DNA of 64,000 nt from Urechis unicinctus. Its lineage: Eukaryota > Annelida > Polychaeta > Xenopneusta > Urechidae. Under the pieces are notes generated by a model, which worked only from the letters and a program-made list of their open reading frames with translations, was not told where the DNA came from and searched no databases. The first letter of the stretch is position 1. Each line of letters begins with the position of its first letter. The position numbers and the translations under genes were made by a program. Location: NCBI GenBank assembly GCA_034190875.2, contig CM067350.1, forward strand, positions 19,070,073 through 19,134,072. The letters are read 5' to 3'. Shown here one piece after another: positions 45,180-58,674 of the stretch.

Positions 45180-45960
45180 TTGAAGAAACCCTCTTAGAAG
45201 GATATCTCCGCCTCCCATTTCTGCAGATGGGGGCATATCACAGCAGATGCTCTATGATGAAATAGCACCACTACGGACCGAAAGAGATGCAGCCATTGCT
45301 GAGAGAAACCGGGCAAGGGACTCCCTCAATTCTGTGCGATTATCGCCAGAAAGGGAACGCATCTTCAGCATAATTCTCCCAGCATTTAAGGCACTTTATC
45401 CAAGACTGACTTGTATAATATACTGCTTTGAGGTTTTCATTGAGTCTCCAGGCAATCTAAAAGCTCGTGCCCAAGTTTGGTCGAATGTTAAGTGTCATAC
45501 AACCATGACATTTTTAATTGGATGTAACCCAATTGGTGCGATATGTTTTTCATCAGATGCACGGGGTAAGAGGGTAAGTGATGTAGAACTTGTTATTCAG
45601 AGCGGTTTTTTGACAAAATGTGATCATCACCCTGGCGACAAGATACTTGCCGACAGAGGTTTTACGATGAAGAATTTGCTTGTATTGCTGGTGTTGAACT
45701 ATGTGTGCCTGTGTTCACTGAAAGGCAGAATCAGCTACCAGCTTAATACCTTGAATCAGGAAAGTTAGCATTCACGTGGAGCGCGTGAATGGGCTTGTGA
45801 ATAATAGATTTAGTATTTTACACGGTATCCAAAAATGAGGCAGATCAGGTTGCTCATTCTAGTGCAGACAGGATTGTTGGTGCATGTGCTATCTTGACAA
45901 ACATTGGTGGTGGAATGGTATATAAAATGAGTGAATGATCAGGGGAGTTTATTTGTTTTT
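45180..45960 (+). pseudogene. DDE_Tnp_4 (Harbinger/ISL2EU-like) transposase relic
   Basis: The frame 45,247-45,768 has a coiled-coil lead (RTERDAAIAERNRARDSL), then FKALYPRLTCIIYCFEVFIE, NLKARAQVWSNVKCHTTMTF, LIGCNPIGAICFSSDARGKR, VSDVEL and GDKILADRGF, the order of a DDE_Tnp_4 domain. The first catalytic Asp of the usual IIDC(T/F)E is Tyr (TAC at 45,421-45,423). The C-terminal IHVERVNGLVNNRFSILHG continues one frame over (from ~45,775) and a third piece (RIVGACAILTNI) another frame over. The element is inactive. No terminal repeats were identified. Confidence 0.83.
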
Positions 45961-47400
45961 ATGTGCTTGATTCACAGTGTGTAGTAGATATGATGTAATC
46001 CGTGTTAAATAAGATTCAATTTGGAAGTCCTGTGATATCCCATGCATTGTTTCCTTCTTTGTCCATCTGTGATAATAAGTCACAGGTGTAATTATTTTCT
46101 TAGACTAGACCCAATTTACAGGCAGTATTTGTTTTCCTGGACGGAACATATTAACGTGTTCATAATCTTTTCAGCAATATACTCCTTTGGTGTGAGATTC
46201 TTGAGTATTGTGGTTATGTGTCCGTACTATAAAGTTCAAACACTTTCTGATTTGTCTGCCTTTTTTGTTTAGTTCCTGTTTCTTAAAAATAAAAATAAAA
46301 AAAATATGTAACATCCAATTTCAACTTATATACAGATGTTGCATACATTAGGAAATTCAGATAGCAAAATAAGAAAAACACAAGGCCAGTCACTGTCTCC
46401 TCTGTTGTTTTCACTTTGTGTTGTTTGATTTGCAGTTGTTGCAATATCATGTTTTGGATCTTGGTTCCTTCAACATTCCAGCACAAGGCCAGTGGTCAGG
46501 GCAGTCGGTATTATCACAACCTATCATTACACTGTCTGCACCACCACATGAGCAATGACCGATCTTGGTTTTATGGACACCTGGTTAAAACATATCCATA
46601 ATAAATTTCAGGGTCTGCCAGACGATAAGATATATGACTATAGGCATTACAAATAAGTACATTATTGTTGTTACAAGGCAATACCAATGGATCAAATGTG
46701 AATTAGGATTGACATTCCACATTACCGAATATCGGTCTCTTTGAGAAAATGATTAATTCCTATTTTGAAAGAAAATGAAATTACAACATAAGGGAATGGC
46801 AGCAGTTACTTGGTGTTTCAATAAGATAGACGTCGATGTTTCTGAAATCCACTGAGGGCCGTTTCCGAGAGTGTTTATCTAAATATCTGCGGGCAGTCTA
46901 TAAGGACAATCTGACAACACACAAAGCTCTAGTTTGCGCTTAAACGATCAAGAACTTCCTTCAAATCTCATCCGCCGACATTGTTTGCAAATTATGGAGA
47001 AAACTGACTAAGTTGGACTACCTTCATGGGTAGATTTCCATCTCTAACAAAATGGCGGATTTTGCGAGCTTGTCTCGTTGTATTTGGATATAAGGCGAAT
47101 CAATTATCTTGTGGGATAATTATTGTGCTGGATTTGTTGCTTTCATTTGAACGCGGTGTGTTAATATTTGTTTGTTAATTAGGGTGTGTTTAACAGTTTT
47201 CATGGTGTCCGTCATAGAATCAACCTCTGTCGTTGTAGCAAATTTCAAATGATACTTTATTAAAAGCGAATGAATGACAGACATGATTTAAAAATATGCT
47301 TGATATATTTGTAGAACATTGCATTCCAAGTTAAAATGAATTGGTCGAGAAAACAGAATTTCTATGCCCGAACTCTGAGGGAAGATGGAAACATAACCTA
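45961..47400. other. No recognised gene
   Basis: AT-rich DNA with short unsupported frames only. Confidence 0.5.
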
Positions 47401-47424
47401 ATATGTTAGTGCTCCGAGGAAAAT

Positions 47425-47816
47425 TCTTTGACAGGGTGAAGACAGTGCAATGCGAGATCAAATTGTTACAGGCTTGAAGTTCGATAAAGCTCTGATGATC
47501 AAATTATTTGACACTTACATTGGAAATGGCAATAAGAATAGGTACAACACATGAAGAGAAACAGAAGATGAGAAAGCCAGCATTCAATCATCAAAACGGC
47601 AGTCAAAAACTGGAACCTGAAGTCACAAAAAGAAATAATTATCACAAGAAGTCAAAAGATTTATGCTCGCAATGTGGATACCTCCAACACTTCGGTCAAC
47701 TTCGGTCAAAGTGCCTTGCCGTGGGTAAAATGCGTAACATATGCCACAAGAAGAATCACTTCGTAAATATGTGCCGGAAAGCAAAGGGTACACGATGTAC
47801 AGAATTATTCAGATAA
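47425..47816 (+). pseudogene. Retroelement gag relic with zinc knuckles
   Basis: A broken frame reads MRDQIVTGLKFDKALMIKLF before stops, then (47,508-47,816) KSKDLCSQCGYLQHFGQL and CLAVGKMRNICHKKNHFVNM followed by C. The CX2C and later CHKKNHF...C pattern resembles the CCHC knuckles at the end of a Ty3/gypsy gag. Protease and RT do not follow, so it is an isolated fragment. Confidence 0.68.
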
Positions 47817-47829
47817 AAAAGTCTTGATG

Positions 47830-50800
47830 ATGACTGTTTTTATGTACATGAAATGTCCGATGGTGTCACAGAGAATGATAAAAAAATTTGAAAATTGATG
47901 TCATCATTAGCTTGAACTAGCAAGAGCAGGTGAGTAAGCATGTTCTAGGACAGGAGGAGTTTAGTTAATATCTGGGCAGATGGTATCAGAAAACCAACAG
48001 CCTGCCAACACAAATCTGTATAGAAGTTAAATCATAACATATCAAGGGTGAGCTTTGAATCCATTATACAGTCATGCAGTTTCCTCTGATCACATCCTCC
48101 CTCCACCTCACCCAGTGGTCCTTTAAAATAGTAAAGGAATATGTCAAGCTGGTATTACCGACACAATACTGTTCCCATATCCATTTAATAAAGCAATTAC
48201 AGATCTATAAAGACCACAAAAAGGCACAAGCTTCACAACTCTGACGGTATAATGAAATAACCTACATCCACCACCCCAAGTTGCAGACTTCTGTAGCTGT
48301 AAATATAAAATTCACTGATTATGGCCTCCCACTACCCCTATACAAACACCAGGTTCCAAATTAATGAATGTCAATTCATCTGCTTAAGTTTTTATTATAC
48401 CGTGATATGAAGACTATATTTGACACGAATGTCTCAGCACCAAAAGCTTTGTGTAAGCCGTAAATATGTTAAAAGAGAAACAAGCGTGACCAAACATTAA
48501 TAAAACAAGTCTCTTCTCTTACTGAAGTCCCAGGTAGCAACGCAGGGATATAAGCGACAATCTGTTTTATTGTCCTTTCAACCAGGTGTGTCTACTGCTA
48601 ATTAGGGTGTGGTTTGCATCATGGTCAGTTGAAATTCTCGATTTGTTGAGTTATTATGAGTTATAAGATGAGAGCATATCAGCCTTCTACGATGTAGCCA
48701 CAAGCTGTCAGCGCTGAGAATATCCAATAGCTAGGAATATGGCCTAGCATAAAAAAAGTAATAGAAAACAATTTATTAAAACATAAACGGGATATGTGCA
48801 GTTTTGGTGATTTAGCAACGCAGGGGTAGATCAATCATGTACAGATCTCTTAGGTCGCGAGTGTTGATGAAATCTTTGAATCTGAAATCTGTCCGTATTG
48901 AGTTCTATGACATTACAGCAAGACATTATACATTAAAATACCCTTTAAATCACTTTTCAGGTACTTTTCCTGGCCACTGGAGTAACAAGACAGCTCCCTG
49001 GCAGGCTCAGTTTGAGAAAGATAATGGAGGACAATGCGAAGAAAATGAGTAAGAATTGAATTTTTTGGGTGATTATGGCCCCAGTCGATATCCAGAGGAC
49101 GCGAGGGGATGGAGAGCCGTACAGAGATAGCTTTATCTTTGATTGCGGACAATAAGGTATACATAACCTGGCTGGTGATTATCGACAATACTTTGACTGT
49201 AAAAAATCATCTGTATAATTCGATAATTTTATGACGTACGCCCGTGACAAGCAACCGCCCTCTCTATCAGTCGGCAGAGAGGTACATTTGGTCGTAAATC
49301 AGAATGGCAGTGAACAAGAGTAAAGTAATAGGACTTCAAAGCACTCGTCAAGATAGACAGCATTGTCTTTGTTCCTCCAGCTAATTCAACGTGTCCTTGA
49401 CAATCAACGCAGTACTTAACTGGCTATAAGATTATCTGTTATTTGCAATGCAAACATGTACCTGCACTCAAGGCGCCAATAAATAATGGCTTGGACGATA
49501 AGTTTGGTACAATGCTATAGCATTAGTTTCTCCAGGGCTGAAGGATAAATGAACCATCAAGGATGGCCACATCGGCTGGATATTTACGGTTACTCAAGCG
49601 ATCAGTATACAACCAGTGACGTCACCATTAAACAAGCCACAAGAAAATATAGGAAGAACAGTCATGTATGTTACGATATCGTTTGTGCACCCTCCGGATG
49701 GAATGACTTTGACCTTGTAATAAAGTTGCTTCCTGTTTGACACATCATGGCGTTGGTTGTTTACAATGTACATTTTTTTAGAAATATCATTTACCCCACC
49801 AAGGAATAGCATCACGTTTACATGTGACACTACACTGCTTAACCGCAGGTCTCTATATTTGCCTAGCAAACGTAAGCCAGCTCTGGGTAAGTAACTTTTA
49901 ACCAAAATGTATTGGCATCGGTCTTATATATCACACTGGCACGAAATATTTTTCAATCAATTTAATATGTTAACAACACTTGTATGATGGCACTATTTGC
50001 GATGTACAATTTACCGTACATACATACCCCATATCCTAAACCCAAGCGAATTCCCAGCCCTCACTAACCAGGCTAAAGCATGTCCCACCAGAAGTGGGAT
50101 AGCGTGCCTTATTCGTTGAGGGAATCACTTTTACCTTTTGAAATGAGTTCTATCCTGGCCTCCGAGCTCGATCAACAATGATAATGACGTCAATAATGAC
50201 GCTGTCATAAAGCAAGCTAGACCAGTGGTGATCCAGAGGTGATTGACGCTTTATGATGATTTAAGTTTCACCACATTATATTAATAACACTTGTTACACT
50301 TCTAGCAATAAGATCCTAGATAAATGGCAAAGGTATCTTGAGTTGGTAATGTTCGTGTTTCGGGCCACACACTCACATGTCATCCAGACCACGATGACGC
50401 GCGCCGCTAAAATAACGCCTAATACCAGTCTCTGGCAAGCAAAGAGTGTATAGCTTCGCGGAAAGGCTCAGCGAAATGACATTTGTTCCCGCTCTCATCA
50501 ATTGCAGTGACGTCAGCCAAGTATTCCAATGTGATTTTGTTTATATCATGGTAGTGCCATGCAGTGTATTATTAGCGAAGCGATCACCACAAATCCACTC
50601 CTCGAAGTGAACCCTCAAAGCAAAGCTATACACTCTTGGGATACCGCACACGCCTACAACTTGCGTAATTTGCTATGGGGTAGTGGATTGATGTCCATTG
50701 CTTCCAACTCCCTAAGGAGAATGTAGAATTAGATTTTATCTCAAGGACTATCTATGTATGAAAACTGGTCAGGCTGTTATTGCTAGTGGAACACTGCTCA

Positions 50801-51050
50801 CGATCTAAACCTTGTTTCCTTCATGCACTGACATGAGCAGGATGAAGGTGATTGATAAAATGATGTCATATCGGCTAACTTACTCAAGAAACAAATACCG
50901 TGTTACTCAATTTGAACATGCCAAGGAAATACCAAGCAACACATCAGAAGTGTCCCTCATTAACATATGGTGCACAGAGGACCAACTATGCCAAACATTA
51001 CGGACATAAGCCACATAGTTGCTGAAACTTATCATACATTACATTACAGC
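47830..51050. other. No recognised gene
   Basis: Unassigned DNA apart from the small inverted-repeat element at 50,439-50,642. Short frames at 48,837 and 49,549 have no recognisable relatives. Confidence 0.5.
50439..50642. mobile_element. Small inverted-repeat (MITE-like) element
   Basis: Left end GCAAAGAGTGTATAGCTTCG and right end, read in reverse, CCAAGAGTGTATAGCTTTGC: about 17 bp of inverted identity with one mismatch, ~200 bp apart. No coding capacity. No target duplication was established. Confidence 0.5.
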
Positions 51051-51084
51051 CATAAGCCACACCGATAATGAAACCAGCCACATT

Positions 51085-51590
51085 GAAGCTACATAAACCA
51101 CGCTGTTTACAACATATACCACACTTTGCAGACATAAGCAAAATTAACGAGGACATATACTACACGTTGTAGACATAAGCAAAATTCCAAAGTAAATATA
51201 CCACACTTTACTGACATTAGCTTAATTAACGAGGAAATATACGGCATTTTACTGCCTTAAGCAAAATTAATGAGGAAATACACCACACTTTACTGTAATA
51301 AGCAAAATTAACAACAAAATATACCACACTTTACTGCAATAAGCAAAAGTAACGAAGCAATATATCACGCTTCTCTGTAATAAGCAAACTCAACGACACT
51401 TTATTGCCATAAGCAAAATTAACCATGGAAAATATACCATACTTTTCTGCAATAACCAAAATTAACAACGAAATAAACCATATTTTACTGCCATAAATAA
51501 AATTAACAAGGAAATATACCACACATTTCTGTAATAAGCAAAATAAACGAGGAAATATACCATAATTTACCGACGTACCGCAAATTAATA
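51085..51590 (+). repeat. ~41-44-bp tandem repeat
   Basis: About twelve diverged copies of a unit containing ATAAGCAAAATTAACGAGGA and AATATACCACACTTTACTGC. A-rich on plus. Weak similarity to 'ataagccacattgatg' and 'acataagccacac' motifs at 51,000-51,070 and 54,200-54,290 suggests a common origin. Confidence 0.85.
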
Positions 51591-52129
51591 GCAAAGGTAA
51601 GCAAATATTGACAATTAAACAGCCTCTATGTCAAGTTCTCATTTCTAACGATTTCTAAACAATAATGTAATGACAGCAAAAAGAATCGTTTAAACTACCA
51701 GACAAATCTCTTTCCAAAGCCAGAAGAAACCACCAGAGACGTTCATAGTGGAAGTTACCAGAAGAAAAGGCTAACAGCTACTTGGCCGATTGCATCCACC
51801 GACAATATAAGTGTTTATGTTTCCATGGTAAAAAATGATGGGACTATTTCGCTGAGGTGAGGGCGAGGTCTTTATTTGGACTGTGGTATGATGTATTGTC
51901 AATTACAGGGCTGGGTGGAACAATGATACCGCATATACCCATTTTTCGTGATAACTTATGGATTTCCATAATCATCCAGGACATGCAGGTAACCATTGAC
52001 CAACTGAGAGCTTTGCGTACATCTTATTCAGCAGCATGACATGTGATCAGACTGTCGACAGTCTAGTTGGAATTACCCCCGAGGAACCGGAAATGACATG
52101 ATGTAATGCCGGCATTTTTCCTGTGAAGA

Positions 52130-52600
52130 TCCTTTATATTGATATGAGTTCCGTTTGGCGCTATAAACTCTGAGTCGTACATATTGCAGCCTCCCTGGTG
52201 GGTTATATAATGGGAAACCTGCTGAGAGGATGAGTCATAATGAAACGGTATATTCTACAAAGACCGGTGCATGTTTGATCGTATAGTGATGGCATTAGAG
52301 GATCCATTGATGACGTTAATAGATACATCCATGCCATTGTCCTCCCTGATCACTTTCAAAGGGTGTAAGGCTCACAGGGATATGCTGAAGCGCATAGACC
52401 ACCTGCCAACCACAACATATGTGACAATTAAACCAGCGAGCCACAACGCATGTGACATAGAAACTAACGCACCACAACTCGTGTGTGAAAACGTAACGAA
52501 TCATTCACAAAGCGGATATGTTAAGTCAAACAGGTAACACAACGCACCTGGATAATGCGATGTTGCTGAGTACAACTTGACCCCGGTACGACGACTACAT
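52130..52600 (+). repeat. Diverged dispersed repeat, copy 1
   Basis: Aligns by eye with 54,820-55,250. Shared landmarks are CCCTGGTGG..TATATAATG, TTGATGACGTT, TTTCAAAG.GTG, GCCACAACGCATGTGACA and CACATTCCCTAAC. Unknown family. Confidence 0.65.
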
Positions 52601-52624
52601 TCCCTAACGCGTTCATACTGCCAT

Positions 52625-53158
52625 CTATTACTTTCCCTGAGCAGACTCACTATTGTAGTGCCAGGACACAGACCGCCAGGTTCACCCTCTGGCTAATGCG
52701 ATACTACAATATTGTTTGTAAACTTGTGCAGGATTGCAAAGGACTGTGACATCTAACCTCTAGAGGAAGCACAGGCTAGTTATACGAAATGAGCCTAACA
52801 ATAAATATCATTGACGGCTAACATGTGGTCCCTAATCAAGGAACGCGTTAAATCCACGTGATTTATGCCATGCTATTACTTTCCCTGAGCAGAGCTCTCA
52901 CATATGCGTAGTGCCAGGACACAGACCGCCAATGTCCCACCCACCTTATATGAGGTATTATATGTTGCAATGGATACTACAATATTGAGTTTAGAGGAGT
53001 AAACTTGTGCAGGATTGCAAGGACTGTGACATCTAACCTCTAGAGGAAGCACAGGCTGAGTTATACGAAATGAGCCTAACAATAAAGATCATTGACCGGC
53101 TAACATGTGGTCGAGCCTAATCAAGGAAGTCATTCAGCTAAATCCACGTGCCATTTAC
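52625..53158 (+). repeat. ~248-bp tandem duplication
   Basis: Copy 1 at 52,625-52,872 and copy 2 at 52,873-53,158. Both start CTATTACTTTCCCTGAGCAG and share TAGTGCCAGGACACAGACCG, TTGTGCAGGATTGCAA, TCTAACCTCTAGAGGAAGCA and GGCTAACATGTGGTC. They differ by scattered indels; copy 2 has an extra ~35 bp. Confidence 0.9.
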
Positions 53159-53159
53159 T

Positions 53160-54800
53160 GTAGCCATAATTATTTGATGTCAGCAATCTATTGCTGGTCC
53201 ATTCATTCAGTCAAATTATAAGAACAATGCTTGTTTGTACTTGTATTTCAGTGACACAAACCTGCTAATTATGCTAATATAGATTCTAAAACATAAGCGC
53301 CTTGTCGCATAATTATTTGATGAGGCGAGGCAATTATAAGTGCTTGTTTGCAATAACAACCCTCGTATTGGTAAGGTCGCATGACAGATTCACCCCAATG
53401 AATTCACCAATGAACTTACATGACCTCAATTTGCACCGTGAACAACAACGTAACAACTGATCCCAGCTAAATGCGATCATCTCCTGAATGACGTCATCAG
53501 TCTCTGTTATCAAGTCGATGAAAACGACACGTAAGGTGCTGTGTTGATACCGCTATCGATGTAGCTTTCCAACGAGTATCTACGTCCATGACACCTGCTC
53601 CGTGGTTATCTAACACAAGGGACACTTAAAGACGCAGATGCTGACATGACAGACGACTGGAACTCGAGTCTTGGGTCGCCCCTTTTTGGTAGCCATTCAT
53701 GTAGATGTGGTATTAATAAGTCAACGTATTTGCAACTAGGGATTAGATGAGTTGCCTGGACATGCTGCTTGTATGGGTCATTCAAAGTTTATGTTCAAGC
53801 ATTAATGTTTTTGACCCTGACAAGCGTTGATGTAACCTCAGAGGCTGAAGCTCATTCTCAAGTCAGCCGTGGTTACATCTCAACCATGTTAAGCAATTTG
53901 CCTGCAGTCATTGGCTATAACCTATTTCGTATGCGCAAAACAAGCCATTGACAAGGTGTTGTTGAGGGAAAGCTTGGTTTCACCACTGCCAGAATGCTAA
54001 GATCGATGTAACAGCTCCCAGAAGGTGCGATTCTCATTGCCCTGTGGTGATGATTGATGCTATTCTATGTTATATCCACTTAGTGCTCGAATAACAATCA
54101 GCTTATTTTCGGCGACGTATTGAAATAATTTCAATCTTCACATGACATGGAAATGTCATTACTTGAGCGATACGTTGCAAGTAACCGCTTAATCGGACTA
54201 GGCCACACTTATGACCAACTAAGCCGCATTTCACAGATATAAGCCACATTGATGTTGCAATAAATCACATTTAACCGGCACAAGCCACCACAGTCGCGCA
54301 AATTCACAAAGCTTTAGTAAGGTACAAAAGGCTAAGTGCGTCATAGCAGATCGCAGTTACCAACAATGTAAATGTTCATGTTACTGTGGCAACAAGCAAC
54401 TGGACTGTGGAAGTAAGGTTAAAACCTGGGTGGGTAGGGAAGAGCCTTAATAGTGACTGTCGGATGATACATGGCCAATCAGCGGGCGGTTTAAGACATC
54501 AGTACAACATTCCACACCCAGCCCCACCCCCCACACACATGTCAGCGTATTTGATGCCACAATCTGTCTTCTAGGACATGGAAGCACCCATTGACTTTCT
54601 GACAGCTTAGTGTAAATTCTACTCATTAAGCTTTGTGATGAGAAAATTCTTATCTGTGGAAACAGGCATGGTGAGAATCATAATAGTCATACGCGTCAAT
54701 AACATAGCAAGCTTCAATGCGCCATTACATGTGGTCAGACTGACGGCGGTTTTTGTTGAAACCGGTAATGGTATTATCATTGCCGTTAGGTGCGCTGTAA
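53160..54800. other. No recognised gene
   Basis: Unassigned DNA. CATAATTATTTGATG occurs twice (about 53,165 and 53,308), suggesting another small duplication. Confidence 0.45.
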
Positions 54801-54819
54801 ATATCCTTAGTATTGTCTC

Positions 54820-55250
54820 AATGTGGATATCATAGTTTCCCTGGTGGCTGATATAATGAGGAACCAGTTGAGCCAATGGGTTCTACTGAGATAACCGTTT
54901 CTCAAGAGGCTGGTGATGACAATGTCTGTGCCACCTTCCACAAAAACGACTACAGAAATCAGACAAATTCCTTTGATGACGTTCAATAAATGCACTCATA
55001 CCTTCCTGACAATTGTCAAAGAGTGGAAGTATCGCTGGGATATGATACCATAGAAAGAGGTGTGACAATGAAACCAGCCGGCTACAAAGTGTGTGACAAA
55101 GCAAGCGGAGAGCCACAACGCATGTGACAATTGAGTCCAGTCAGCCACATAGTGTGTGAGCCCAGTTTAACAGGAAGCACAACCTGGTGATGCGATGTTC
55201 ACATTCCGCCACATTCCGCCAACCACATTCCCTAACCTCAATACGCTGCC
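54820..55250 (+). repeat. Diverged dispersed repeat, copy 2
   Basis: Partner of 52,130-52,600, in the same orientation and with the same order of landmarks. No coding frame is conserved between the copies. Confidence 0.65.
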
Positions 55251-56380
55251 GTTTATCCCTAACTGACTCGACATGTGCTAGTTCTATCATGGAGACTGCT
55301 AGGGGTAGGCACGTGTCTGTAGGATTTATATCCCCAAAATGGTCAATGTGTAAAACAACGAGCATGAAATAGAGGTGTAGATATGTGTAGGGTCAGGAGG
55401 TCAGTTGCATATATCCCGCAAATGATGCCCATTCTGAGGGGTTATAAATGCGCTTAATAATGGGTATTTGCTGCCTATCTAACAGGCGTTTATGCGGGCA
55501 AGCTTTACCGTGAATCATACCCGTGACATATCCTGAATCTAATTGAAAACTCTGTTGATGATATGAGATGAACGATATAAGCCGTATGCTTTCCATCCGA
55601 ATCGGGTCTGGCTGCTGAGGCAGACGATGGGAGCATATGCCGGTGTCCGTCACGAGGCTGGCGATGACGATCTTGATGTGGATTATGTGAGGAAGATGGT
55701 GAAGATAACAATAATAATGACAACAAGAATGACGTGGCCACAGAGGATGATCACGCCTTAACCGCCGACAATCATTGGAAAACAACCCCTGAGTTTGGAA
55801 TGAGACCCGTTTGGGGACCTACTTCCTGTAATCCTCTGCAAGTGATATCCTACGAGTACAATGAGAAATATACCAATTGCAGTATTTGTATACGAACACG
55901 ACATGGCGCATCAGAAATAATGAGTATACTTGTCGTCATTAGAAGCGTGTTTATGAATGTCAAGATTGAACGGCGACAGCTTGGTAATGTCTTGATGTTT
56001 GGATGCCGCACATGCCTACTGCAGGCGGGATTTGTAATGGGGTAGCGATATCAAAGTTCAGTGCTTCTAGCTCCCCAGGGAAGATATTCCATGAGTAGTA
56101 GACAAACGGCGTCATGTCAATTAACTCTTAGTGCCACGTTAATGCAAGCCGTTACACGGGATACGCCAGAATCAATGCCCATCTTTAATTATAACCATCA
56201 TTAACCAAATGGCGAATGCTGATGGCGGATAATTACCAATTCATGAGTTGCGTAGGTTAGCCTTATAACTAAGCCGTCTAATCGGAACCGCCGTGTCTGT
56301 GCCATTGGCGAAGGCAACGTAGTTGTGCCATTAGCCATGCCAACAGGCTTCTTTAGCGACGGCGCCTTGCACGGGTCATT
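55251..56380. other. No recognised gene
   Basis: Short frames on both strands around 55,400-56,050 show no recognised motif. Confidence 0.45.
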
Positions 56381-56384
56381 CATC

Positions 56385-56556
56385 GTCAGTGCCTTGTATG
56401 TGTCATTTAGCATCAGCGCCATGTCTTTGTCATTAAGCGTCAGTCTGTGTTATTTAGCGTCAGCGTCATGTGTGAGTCATTTAGCGTCAGTGTCATGTGT
56501 GAGTCATATAGCGTCAGTGTCACGTGTGAGTCATTAAGCGTCAGATGCGCGGGTGC
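56385..56556 (+). repeat. 27-bp minisatellite
   Basis: About five to six copies of CATTTAGCGTCAGTGTCATG followed by TGTGAGT, the last three almost identical. It creates a short repeated frame (VSHLASVSC) that I do not regard as coding. Confidence 0.88.
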
Positions 56557-58375
56557 GTCAGACTAGATTAATGGATGGACACCCGTAGCCAAGACCCACT
56601 ATCAAATGTCACCCACTGATTCTCTTCCCTGCAACTCGAACATGGTAAACATTAATAAGTAAAGCCAAAGCATTTTTAATGATTAATGATGCTTCATTGA
56701 CAATAAATCAACTGAAGAAAAAGCTACCGCAACAAAATGGGCCATGAACCTGATTTAAACTTCCATTCTTCAAGCCTATCCAAACTCAGGGCTCATACGA
56801 AATAATTTATAACCCTCATTCCATATAAAGGGTCTGTGCCATGCTAATTTGTCTTTTTGGTCCGTGGAAACTGGTGCTTTTGTCAAGAACTATCTGTGTT
56901 AGCAAACACTGTCCATTTAATGTCATTTGCTTATATAGTACTAAGAACATTTTAGAGACAATTTGAGCAAAAACGGCATTTTACGACACTATTACACTGT
57001 TTGTCAATTGACACAAGACCACAACACATAGCACAAGCTCTAATCAAGGACCAGACAAACTGAAATCGAGCTGACCAAACCGATAAAATACCGATACTGC
57101 CATGTGCTGTCATCATAATTTCTCCACGTCATTTGTCGCAAGCGATTTGTCGTCAGTAAACCATTACTGGCCTGTTCTCAAGGTCAAACACGAAGATCAG
57201 TGCTTGTTCGTTTTTGGATATCAATGCAAAACATGGGAGATGTATCAAGGCGATTAGCATCAGTTTGCTGCAAGTATCAACGTTGTCACAGGAGGCGCAG
57301 AATTATAGTTTCAATTAACCTATGTTTCGTGCAAGTATAGGCTAAAATATGAATTTTCGGGATTATATTGTACACGATTTCCTCATCAATAACTTGCCGT
57401 TCTTTTTTCTCTCGATTCGACGCAAAGTAAACAAGAAACAAGCATAAACGGACAACACATTTCGGAACTTCCCAACAACTCGCTGCAGATGAACGAAGGT
57501 GCAGTGACGTCATATGCCACCAGAAGATTTTTCTATTTGCGAGCTAACTGTCGTGCTGATTAATCATTATTTACAGGCACTCATCGGCGTTCTTTGATCA
57601 ATGGCTTCTTGAGAATCTATAAGTATACTCATCCTTACTCATCAACAACGCCACCGTAACATTATATGGGTGGGGAAGCTGGTAAGCGAATAGACAACCG
57701 TGAACACAAAACATAGCTCATCATTTAGGCTCATTTAGACGTTCGGCTCATACTCTGGGTCGAACGCTGGGGCAATGACTTCAGTTATACTTGGCCATAA
57801 ACTCGTTGCATTCTCAACATCATAAATCATATCGTATCGGTGATGAATGATGACGAACAGACATTGGATCCTTGGACGTTTAAGATGCTATCGCCCAATT
57901 GTCCATCACAGCAACATATTTTGGTCCTTTGTAATTCTCGATATTCCCTTTCAAATGAGCACATTTGTGTGTTTTTGTCACTGCATTGAATAGATCCCAG
58001 AGGTACCTCTGGTTGTCTTTGACAGCGTTGAGAGTATCAAGAAGACAAAAGAGGCTGTTATTGTCCTTCACAGACTCAAAGCCTGGCCCTATGTTGAGAA
58101 AGATAAGTAAATTAGTTACAAAACTTGAAATTGGAAGTTACCAAATATGCCAACGATGTGATGATCTTGCTTCTGGTCCGTGTTTCCTGGGCCCATAGCC
58201 TGTGACGTTAAAAGAAGTACTGATACAGACTGATTCATAGTCACTTAAAAATATATTCCTCCCTAGGTATTTGCCAAGGTTCCCGTGCTTTTTTGTGGCT
58301 ATGGAACTATCATCCTATTGAATTAATCGATTTGTTGAATCTATTAGGCCGAATGATGAATTTACTTCTTGTCCG
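56557..58375. other. No recognised gene
   Basis: Unassigned AT-rich DNA. Confidence 0.5.
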
Positions 58376-58380
58376 TGACA

Positions 58381-58627
<247 letters not shown>

Positions 58628-58674
58628 TGCTAGATAGGGGGGCGTTTTATGACGCAAATTTCTGTGATATTAAC

